Below, piece after piece: positions 18,561 through 26,198 of a stretch of 33,872 nt of DNA. The stretch covers positions 1-33,872 of the forward strand of contig CAJWWA010000007.1 in assembly GCA_913048495.1 (NCBI GenBank), written 5' to 3'. The translations under genes and the position numbers were made by a program. Every line of letters starts with the position of its first letter. Within the stretch, counting starts at the first letter, position 1. The DNA comes from an uncultured Halieaceae bacterium (GTDB taxonomy: Bacteria; Pseudomonadota; Gammaproteobacteria; Pseudomonadales; Halieaceae). Below the pieces are notes generated by a model. It saw only the letters and a program-made list of their open reading frames with translations. It searched no databases and had not been told where the DNA came from.

Positions 18561-20159
18561 GTGAATGACGCTCAAGACAGCTACCAGAGCCTCGAGACGC
18601 AGGTACGTGCGGTAGCCGGCCTTTTGCAGGCGGGCCGCATAAAGGTTGCGCGGCGGGCCATTGATTCGCTCAAAGGGCAGGGCCCGGACAACGGCGACAT
18701 CTGGGCACTCGATGGCGAACTTGCGCTTCGTGAGCGGCGGCCGGAAGCGGCCCGAGCGGCGGTGGATCGGGCCCTCGCCCTCGACCCCGGCCTGCCAGAG
18801 CGGCATATCCAGCGGGCACGATGCTACCTGTTGACGGGCGATGCCGAGGAAGCGCTGGTTTCCGCCGAACTTGCTCTTGCATGCCCTCTGCGACGACTGG
18901 ATCACCTGCTGGTACTGGGTGGCGTGCTGGTTCGCTGCGAACGCCATGAGCAGGCCCTCTCTGTCTACGACCAGGCAAGCCGTCAGGCACCGGATTCGGC
19001 CGATGCGTGGCGAGGCCTGGCAGCCGTATACCGCTTCCTGGGTCGTCTGGAAGACGCCGAGCGCGCTGCAGACAAAGCGATCCATCTGGATCCCGCAGAC
19101 TACGAAACCATCGGGCTTCGCTCTTCGCTGCGCACCTGGGCAGAGCATGATAACCACCTTGCGGCGCTGGAACGCCTGGAGCGCGAGGGCATCAAGGACT
19201 GGCGGGGTGCGGTACAGGTTGCCTACGCGATCGCACGCGAGTACGAAGACCTTGGTCGCTGGTCCGAGTCTTTTGCCGCGCTCCGGCGCGGAGCCACGTT
19301 GAAGCGTCAGCATACGCGTTACGATCATGCAGACGATCTCCGCATCTTTCCGACACTGAAGTCCGCATTCACCCGGGAGGCGCTGGCTTCGCTCGAGGGG
19401 GGTGGACTCTGCACCGGTGAGCCGATCTTCGTTCTGGGTATGCCCCGCACCGGCTCCACGCTGGTCGAGCGCATCATTACGGCCCACAGCCAGGTGCAGA
19501 ACCTTGGAGAGGTGAGCACCTTTTCCGCGGAAATGGTGCGTCTCGTCCGCGAGCGGAATGCCGCTCAAGTAGACCGCCTTGCCCTGGCTGAACGCAGCCT
19601 TGAGCTTCCCATGCATACGCTCGGAGCGCGCTACATGGCTGCGGTGGACAAGGCTCGTGACGGTTCAGCGCGGTTTGTGGACAAACTGCCGCTCAACTGC
19701 CTGAACGTGGGTCTGATACACGCGGCGCTGCCGAATGCCAAGATCGTGCATGTCGTCCGGGACCCGATGGATGCCTGCTACGCAATCTACAAGTACCTGT
19801 TTCGCAATGGCTATCCTTTCTCCTACGATCTTCGGGAACTCGGCGCGTACTACGCCGAGTACTGGTCGCTCATGGCGCACTGGCGGGAGGTGTTGCCCCG
19901 CGGCGCTCTCTACGAGATCCGTTACGAAGACGTTGTCGAGGACCTGCCGGGTCAGGCACGCGCACTGATTGATGCCCTCGACCTCACGTGGGAAGAAGCC
20001 TGCATCGAGTTTCACGCCAACCGGCAGGCAAGCACCACGGGAAGCGCTGCGCAGGTGCGCAGGCCGGTCTACCGATCATCGGTGGGCCTTTGGCGCCGCT
20101 ATGAACGCGAGCTTGCGCCGCTACGGGAGGTGCTGGCGGCAGCGGGGCTACCCGTCTGA
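18561..20159 (+). CDS. TPR-repeat sulfotransferase family protein
   Basis: N-terminal TPR-like helices; FVLGMPRTGSTLVERIITAHSQVQNLGE (PAPS 5'-loop), AKIVHVVRDPMDACYAIYKYLF. Confidence 0.92.
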   Translation: MNDAQDSYQSLETQVRAVAGLLQAGRIKVARRAIDSLKGQGPDNGDIWALDGELALRERRPEAARAAVDRALALDPGLPERHIQRARCYLLTGDAEEALVSAELALACPLRRLDHLLVLGGVLVRCERHEQALSVYDQASRQAPDSADAWRGLAAVYRFLGRLEDAERAADKAIHLDPADYETIGLRSSLRTWAEHDNHLAALERLEREGIKDWRGAVQVAYAIAREYEDLGRWSESFAALRRGATLKRQHTRYDHADDLRIFPTLKSAFTREALASLEGGGLCTGEPIFVLGMPRTGSTLVERIITAHSQVQNLGEVSTFSAEMVRLVRERNAAQVDRLALAERSLELPMHTLGARYMAAVDKARDGSARFVDKLPLNCLNVGLIHAALPNAKIVHVVRDPMDACYAIYKYLFRNGYPFSYDLRELGAYYAEYWSLMAHWREVLPRGALYEIRYEDVVEDLPGQARALIDALDLTWEEACIEFHANRQASTTGSAAQVRRPVYRSSVGLWRRYERELAPLREVLAAAGLPV

Positions 20160-20172
20160 TCGTGAGCGATCA
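20157..20172. terminator. Perfect 6-bp hairpin at convergent junction, includes the sulfotransferase stop codon
   Basis: TGATCG-TGAG-CGATCA. Confidence 0.4.
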
Positions 20173-20177
20173 TCCCT

Positions 20178-21080
20178 TCATTCCGCGTTGACGCCAAGCT
20201 TGTCGAGAAAAAGACGCGACAGGTTGGAGAGCCTTCCGGATTTGCGCTTGACAAGGCAGAAACCGAAGCTGCGCCGGAGCCTGGTCGGCAGCAGTGCCCG
20301 CAGTTCGCCGCGTTGCTGCCATAAATCGGCGTAATGGGTCGGCAGGTAGCCGAGATACTTTCCGGAGAGGATCAGGTAGGTAACACCCTCGATGTAGGGT
20401 GAGGCGGCGACCTCGTTGAAGGAGAAAGGCGCTTCCCAGCCGTCGAGTCCCTCAACATAGCCCCAGGTCACATAGCCGGCTTTGCCGAACTCTTCCTCGG
20501 TGATGGCGTCGTCATCACGCGTAAAAAAGGGGTGTTTCCTGGCGCAGTAGAGGAGGTGCTCCTCGTCGAACAGCGGTATGTAGTCGATGCTCTCCAGCTG
20601 GTGGTGGAACAACCCGACTGCGATATGCAGGCGCCCGTCCAGCACCTGCTGTTCCAGTTCTACCGCGCCTCCCACATAGATGTTGATCCTGGCATCCGGG
20701 GCCGCCTCGGAGAAGGCAGCAATGGCGTCGCGTATACGGCTGTCCTCGTGGGTGACCGTATTGTCGATAAGGCCGAGCCTGAGTTCCCCGGTAAGCCGTC
20801 CGCGGGCTTCCGCTACGTCGTTGCGGAAATCCTCAAGCGCGGCAAACAGCTTCTCACTGGCCTCAAGCACGGCGATGCCATCCTCAGTCAGTTCGAAGTT
20901 GCCGCGACCGCGTTCGCAGAGGCGGCATCCAAGGCGCACCTCGAGCTGTGCCATCTGGGTGCTGATGGCCGACTGGCTGACATTGAGTTGCGCCTGGGCC
21001 GCCGAGAAACCGCCGCACTCGGCAATGACCTGGAAGATCCTGAGCAGCTTGATATCGCTGTCGTGAATCTGCCCCAGCAT
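20178..21080 (-). CDS. LysR-family transcriptional regulator
   Basis: DIKLLRIFQVIAECGGFSAAQAQLNVSQSAISTQMAQLEVRLGCRLCERGRGNFELTEDG HTH. Confidence 0.95.
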   Translation of the reverse strand: MLGQIHDSDIKLLRIFQVIAECGGFSAAQAQLNVSQSAISTQMAQLEVRLGCRLCERGRGNFELTEDGIAVLEASEKLFAALEDFRNDVAEARGRLTGELRLGLIDNTVTHEDSRIRDAIAAFSEAAPDARINIYVGGAVELEQQVLDGRLHIAVGLFHHQLESIDYIPLFDEEHLLYCARKHPFFTRDDDAITEEEFGKAGYVTWGYVEGLDGWEAPFSFNEVAASPYIEGVTYLILSGKYLGYLPTHYADLWQQRGELRALLPTRLRRSFGFCLVKRKSGRLSNLSRLFLDKLGVNAE

Positions 21081-21121
21081 GTTTGTCAGTTTCCCAGAGA
21101 TGACCGCTTTCCGCTAAGTGG

Positions 21122-21146
21122 ATGTGGGGTTGAAGAAAAAGTGATG
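21122..21146 (+). promoter_or_regulatory. Island 25-mer motif, copy C (LysR / DUF1989 operon intergenic)
   Basis: ATGTGGGGTTGAAGAAAAAGTGATG; 18/25 to copy A, 17/25 to copy B. Confidence 0.45.
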
Positions 21147-21207
21147 TTAATTGCTGGTTTCGCGCCAGACAATATTCTGCCGTGAGTCGCAAATAGGGGA
21201 TAACACT

Positions 21208-21948
21208 GTGGTTAGCGTTACGCCAGAGGCTGAATGCCTTTATGCCGACCGGCTGGAGGGCGGCTCTCACTGGTCGCTGGTGATGCGCCGCGGCACCAGG
21301 CTGCGGCTTGTCGACATCGAAGGCGGTGCCAACCTGGGGATGCTGCTTTACAACCCGTTGGACAAGCTTGAACGCTACAACGCCCCGGATACCCTCAAGT
21401 GCCAGCACACCTTTCGCCTGGGGCAGGGCAACTGCCTGTTTTCCGATATGGGCCGTATCTTCTGCTCTTTAATATCCGATGATCTTTCGGGGCACGATAC
21501 GGTTTGCGGCAATCTGAGCGAGCGTGCGCTGCACGAGAAGTACGAGGTGCGCACCTTCCAGGAGGCCCGCAATGAGCGCTCTGTTAGCGGGGAGTATGCC
21601 TTTCTGATTGAGCTCGGCAAGCACGGCCTGGGAGAAAGAGACCTCGCGGCGAATGTCAACTTCTTCAGCAAGGTGCTTACCGATGAGGCCGGAAACCTGT
21701 CCTATGTGACCGATTACAGCGGGCCTGGCAGCGCTGTCGAACTTCGCTTTGAGATGGATTCGCTGGTGATCATGCACAGCTGTCCGCACCCGCTGAATCC
21801 CTCGCCGGAATACCCCCGGCGCCCGGTGGCCTTTGAAGTGCTGAGGGCCGATCCGCCCTCTAAAGATGATCCCTGCTTGAACCACTGCGAGGAAAACCGA
21901 CGCGGCTTCCAGAACAACGCGATCTATCACTTGCAGGGAGGTTACTGA
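21208..21948 (+). CDS. DUF1989 protein, probable carboxyguanidine deiminase subunit (annotated elsewhere as urea carboxylase-associated protein 1)
   Basis: LRLVDIEGGANLGMLLYNPLDKLERYNAPDTLKCQHTFRLGQGNCLFSDMGR, HDTVCGN, NVNFFSKV, CPHPLNPSPEYPRRPV; GTG start at 21208 with GGGGA upstream. Confidence 0.85.
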   Translation: MVSVTPEAECLYADRLEGGSHWSLVMRRGTRLRLVDIEGGANLGMLLYNPLDKLERYNAPDTLKCQHTFRLGQGNCLFSDMGRIFCSLISDDLSGHDTVCGNLSERALHEKYEVRTFQEARNERSVSGEYAFLIELGKHGLGERDLAANVNFFSKVLTDEAGNLSYVTDYSGPGSAVELRFEMDSLVIMHSCPHPLNPSPEYPRRPVAFEVLRADPPSKDDPCLNHCEENRRGFQNNAIYHLQGGY

Positions 21949-21949
21949 C

Positions 21950-22591
21950 GTGTTGCAGGAGAGCAGGCTGGACGCCGCCGGGGCCCGGTTTCGAAAGCGC
22001 ATAGACGCGGGGGACTTCTGGTTTGAGCGGATTGCCTCGGGGCAGACGCTCCGCATCGTTGATATCGAGGGAAACGAGGCGGCAGATGTCCTGTTTTTCT
22101 CGGCGGCGGATCCCGCGGAGCGCTACTCCGCTGTAGACACCGTGCGCGGGCAGGGCAATATCTACCTCGGGTACGGAAGCGTGTTGCTAAGCACCCGGGG
22201 CAACCCGCTGCTTGAGATTACCGCGGACACGGTCGGACGGCATGACACGCTGGGCGGAGCCTGCGCGGGTGAGTCAAACACCGTTCGCTACGCTCACGAC
22301 CGAAAGTGCATGCACTCCTGTCGCGACAACTGGATGTTCGCGATCTCGCAGCGGCCGGAGTTCGCCGTGTCCAAGCGCGACATCACGCATAACATCAACT
22401 TTTTCATGAACGTACCGGTCTCGCCGGATGGCGGGCTCCATTTCGACGATGGCATATCCGGTCCCGGCAAGTATGTGGAGCTGGTGGCAAGGATGGACGT
22501 GCTGGTGTTGATCAGTAATTGTCCGCAGCTCAACAACCCCTGCAGCGGATTCAATCCAACACCGCTCGAGGTGCTTGTCTGGGATGAATAA
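21950..22591 (+). CDS. DUF1989 protein, probable second carboxyguanidine deiminase subunit (urea carboxylase-associated protein 2)
   Basis: LRIVDIEGNEAADVLFFSAADPAERYSAVDTVRGQGNIYLGYGSVLLS, HDTLGGACAGESN, CMHSCRDN, NCPQLNNPCSGFNPTPLEVLVW; GTG start. Confidence 0.87.
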   Translation: MLQESRLDAAGARFRKRIDAGDFWFERIASGQTLRIVDIEGNEAADVLFFSAADPAERYSAVDTVRGQGNIYLGYGSVLLSTRGNPLLEITADTVGRHDTLGGACAGESNTVRYAHDRKCMHSCRDNWMFAISQRPEFAVSKRDITHNINFFMNVPVSPDGGLHFDDGISGPGKYVELVARMDVLVLISNCPQLNNPCSGFNPTPLEVLVWDE

Positions 22592-25500
22592 GTCGTCAGC
22601 CGCCAGCCGGGTGCTCATTGCCAATCGAGGTGCTGTCGCCGTGCGCATCCAGCGCACCCTGCGGGATATGGGCATCGACCCGGTGGTGGTCTACCACGAA
22701 GCGGACCGCGAGTCCCTGCACGTGCAGCAGTCGCCGCTGCACTTCTCCCTGGGCTCGGGCAGCGTGCAGGACACTTACCTGAATGCCGGTCGTCTTATCG
22801 AGACTGCGCTGGAGGCCGGGGCCTGGGCAGTGCACCCAGGCTACGGTTTTCTCAGCGAGAACGCCGAGTTTGTCCGGGCCTGCGAGGCCGCGGGCCTGGT
22901 TTTTCTCGGCCCCACGCCGCAGCAGATCGAGGCTTTCGGCCTCAAGCACCGTGCGCGCGAACTCGCCCGGGGCAGCGGTGTGCCCCTTGTCCCCGGCACT
23001 GGCGAACTGGCCTCCGTCGAGGAGGCGTTGGCTGCCGCCGGGAATATCGGCTACCCGGTAATGCTCAAGAGTTCGGCCGGCGGCGGTGGCATCGGAATGG
23101 CCGTCTGTCGCGATGCCGATGCGTTGAATCGAGCGTGGGATTCGGTGCGGCAGGTGAGTCGCAGTAACTTTGCAGACTCCACACTTTTTCTGGAGAAGTT
23201 CATCGAGCGGGCCCGGCATATTGAGGTTCAGGTCTTTGGCGACGGCGCGGGCCGGGCCCTGGCTATCGGAGAGCGGGACTGTTCTGCCCAGCGGCGCAAT
23301 CAGAAAGTGCTCGAGGAGACACCGGCGCCGGGTCTCGACGCTGCCCAGCGCCAGCGTCTCCACGACACAGCTGTGCGCTTGCTGGAGGCAGTGAGCTACC
23401 GCAGCGCCGGCACCGTTGAATTCATTCTCGATGATGACACGGGTGAATTCTATTTCCTGGAGGTGAATACCCGCTTGCAGGTCGAACACGGCGTGACCGA
23501 GGAAGTCTGGGGTGTGGACCTCGTGCGCTGGATGGTCGAACTGGGACAGGGTGTCCTTCCTGAACTCACCACGCTGGCGGCGGGACTCGCTCCGCGCGGA
23601 CACGCCATCCAGGCGCGTGTTTACGCCGAGGATCCCTGGAAGGACTTCCAGCCCTGTGCGGGACTGTTAACCGAGGTCAGTCTGCCAGAGCCCGTGGGCG
23701 GAGCGCTGCGGGTAGATCACTGGATCGAGACCGGGGTCGAGGTGAGCGGCCTGTTCGACCCCATGCTGGCAAAGCTCATCGTGCGGGCGGAGGATCGTGA
23801 GACCAGCCTCAAGCGGTTGCTGGAGTCGGTAGAGGCGAGCCGGATAAGCGGTATCGAAACGAATCTCGCTTACCTGGGCGCGCTGCTGCGATCAGAGCCG
23901 GTGCGCGAGGGCCGGTGCCTGACTTCGACGCTCGCTGGCATCAGGGTGCCGTCGCAGGCCATCGAAGTCATCTCCGGCGGCACGCTGACGACGGTCCAGG
24001 ACTACCCCGGCCGAACCGGTTACTGGGGCGTCGGGGTACCGCCCTCGGGACCCTTCGACAGTTTGAGTTTCCGGCTGGGCAATCGTCTGCTGGGCAATCC
24101 CGAAAATGCTGCAGGCCTCGAGATAACCCTGCAGGGGCCTGAACTTGCCTTCCGGTCTCCGCGCTGTTTCGTGCTCGCCGGCAGTGTTTTCGAGGCCTTC
24201 ATCGATGATGAGGCCGTTGCTCCCTGGCAGGTGGTGTGCGCGCAGGCCGGGCAGACGCTGCGGATCGGTTCTCCGCGCGGCCGCGGCGTCCGTGTCTACC
24301 TGCTGGTGGAGGGAGGCCTTGACTGTCCCGAGTACCTCGGCTCGCGGAGCACATTCACCCTCGGCCGGTTTGGTGGTCACGCGGGTCGTGCGCTTCGCGC
24401 GGGTGATGTCCTGCGCCTGTCCTGCCCTCATGGCTCCGCTAAACCGGGAGTAATACTGCCCGAGGCGCTGACCCCGGAAGACAGTGAGACATGGCAGCTG
24501 CACGTAATTCCCGGTCCCCAGGGGAGTACCGAGTACTTCAGCGAGGATTACCTGCAGGCGTTCTACAGCGCCGACTGGCGGGTGCACTATAACTCCAGCC
24601 GCACGGGCGTTCGCCTCGTGGGCCCGAAGCCCGACTGGGCCCGAAGCGACGGCGGTGAAGCGGGCATGCACCCCTCGAATATCCATGACAACGCCTATGC
24701 CATTGGCACGATAGACTTTACCGGAGACATGCCGGTAATACTTGGACCCGATGGCCCCTCGCTGGGGGGGTTCGTCTGTCCCGCGACGGTTATCGAGGCG
24801 GATCTGTGGAAGATCGGTCGGCTGTCCGCTGGCGACCTGGTACGGTTTGTCCCGGTTACGCTTGAAGGTGCTGTGGCCGCGCTCGAACGGCAAAAGCGTG
24901 AGATTGCGGAGCTGCGGGCGATCCCCTCGCGACTCGTCCGCGCACCGGCAGTTGAACCGGAAATGCACCGCTTCGAGGCCAACGGTGTCGCTATCACGGT
25001 ACGGCGCAGTGGTGATGGCTGGTTGCTGGTGGAGTATGGGCCGCCGGTGCTGGATATCCGCCTGCGTTTCCACGCTCACCGGCTGATGCTATCCCTGCAG
25101 CAGGAGCCGCTACCCGGCATGCTCGAGCTCACGCCGGGGATACGAAGCCTGCAGGTTCGCTATTCGCCGCTGGCGGTAGAGGCACCGCGTCTCCTGCAGG
25201 CTCTGGTGGATCGCATCCTCACCGTGGCCGAGCAACCCGCCGAAACAGTTAGTTCCCGCATCATCCATCTACCACTTTCCTGGGACGACCCGGCCTGTCA
25301 CGCGGCTATCGAAAAGTACCAGAAGTCGGTCCGTGCCGATGCGCCCTGGTATCCTTCAAACATCGAGTTCATCCGACGCATCAACGGGCTGGACTCGGTC
25401 GACGACGTGCGCCGGATCGTTTTCGACGCAAGCTATCTCGTCATGGGCCTGGGTGACGTCTATCTCGGCGCCCCGGTAGCTGCGCCTTTGGATCCGCGGC

Positions 25501-26198
25501 ACCGGCTGGTAACGACCAAGTACAATCCGGCGCGGACCTGGACGGCGGAGAACTCCGTGGGTATCGGCGGCTCCTACCTCTGCGTCTACGGTATGGAAGG
25601 CCCCGGGGGCTACCAGTTCGTTGGTCGCACCCTGCAGATGTGGAACCGCTATCGCTCTACACCGGAATTCAGTCGCCGCTGGCTGCTGAAGTTTTTCGAC
25701 CAGCTGCGGTTCTTCGAGGTCAGTGCCGAAGAACTGCAGCAGATCCGGGCAGATTTCCTGGTGGGGAACTACCCGCTGCAGGTGGAGCAGGCCGAGTTTG
25801 ACCTCGAGGCCTACGACCGGTTCCTGTCGGCTAACCGGTCAGGGATCGAGGCCTTCGAGGCATCGCGCAACCGGGCCTTCGATGCGGAGCTGAATGCCTG
25901 GAAGGCGGCAGGGGAGTTTCACTATGAGCCGGCCCAAGTGCCGAGGCCCCCGGCCGAGGAGCCGATGCCGGCGCACTTCCGGAAAATCGAAAGTCCGGTG
26001 TCGGGCAGCGTATGGCAGGTGGTCGTCGACACGGCGCAACGCGTCGAGGCGGGCGAGTGCCTGCTGATCCTCGAGTCCATGAAGATGGAGATCGAGGTGA
26101 AGGCGCCGGTGGCCGGGACGGTGCGGCACATCGCGCGAGCTGCGGGAACGGCGGTGCTGCCGGGTCAGTCGCTGGTCTACCTGGAGCCCATGGTATGA
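22584..26198 (+). CDS. Urea/guanidine carboxylase (biotin carboxylase, KipI/KipA-like carboxyltransferase, BCCP)
   Basis: RVLIANRGAVAVRI, MLKSSAGGGGIGM, FLEVNTRLQVEHGVTEE; TTVQDYPGRTGYWGVGVPPSGPFDSLSFRLGN; SNIEFIRRINGLDSVDDVRRIVFDASYLVMGLGDVYLG; ESMKMEIEVKAP. Confidence 0.96.
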   Translation: MNKSSAASRVLIANRGAVAVRIQRTLRDMGIDPVVVYHEADRESLHVQQSPLHFSLGSGSVQDTYLNAGRLIETALEAGAWAVHPGYGFLSENAEFVRACEAAGLVFLGPTPQQIEAFGLKHRARELARGSGVPLVPGTGELASVEEALAAAGNIGYPVMLKSSAGGGGIGMAVCRDADALNRAWDSVRQVSRSNFADSTLFLEKFIERARHIEVQVFGDGAGRALAIGERDCSAQRRNQKVLEETPAPGLDAAQRQRLHDTAVRLLEAVSYRSAGTVEFILDDDTGEFYFLEVNTRLQVEHGVTEEVWGVDLVRWMVELGQGVLPELTTLAAGLAPRGHAIQARVYAEDPWKDFQPCAGLLTEVSLPEPVGGALRVDHWIETGVEVSGLFDPMLAKLIVRAEDRETSLKRLLESVEASRISGIETNLAYLGALLRSEPVREGRCLTSTLAGIRVPSQAIEVISGGTLTTVQDYPGRTGYWGVGVPPSGPFDSLSFRLGNRLLGNPENAAGLEITLQGPELAFRSPRCFVLAGSVFEAFIDDEAVAPWQVVCAQAGQTLRIGSPRGRGVRVYLLVEGGLDCPEYLGSRSTFTLGRFGGHAGRALRAGDVLRLSCPHGSAKPGVILPEALTPEDSETWQLHVIPGPQGSTEYFSEDYLQAFYSADWRVHYNSSRTGVRLVGPKPDWARSDGGEAGMHPSNIHDNAYAIGTIDFTGDMPVILGPDGPSLGGFVCPATVIEADLWKIGRLSAGDLVRFVPVTLEGAVAALERQKREIAELRAIPSRLVRAPAVEPEMHRFEANGVAITVRRSGDGWLLVEYGPPVLDIRLRFHAHRLMLSLQQEPLPGMLELTPGIRSLQVRYSPLAVEAPRLLQALVDRILTVAEQPAETVSSRIIHLPLSWDDPACHAAIEKYQKSVRADAPWYPSNIEFIRRINGLDSVDDVRRIVFDASYLVMGLGDVYLGAPVAAPLDPRHRLVTTKYNPARTWTAENSVGIGGSYLCVYGMEGPGGYQFVGRTLQMWNRYRSTPEFSRRWLLKFFDQLRFFEVSAEELQQIRADFLVGNYPLQVEQAEFDLEAYDRFLSANRSGIEAFEASRNRAFDAELNAWKAAGEFHYEPAQVPRPPAEEPMPAHFRKIESPVSGSVWQVVVDTAQRVEAGECLLILESMKMEIEVKAPVAGTVRHIARAAGTAVLPGQSLVYLEPMV

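Noticed and set aside
18495-19616. 373-aa minus-strand ORF
   Set aside because: Antisense to the TPR-sulfotransferase, no recognisable domain
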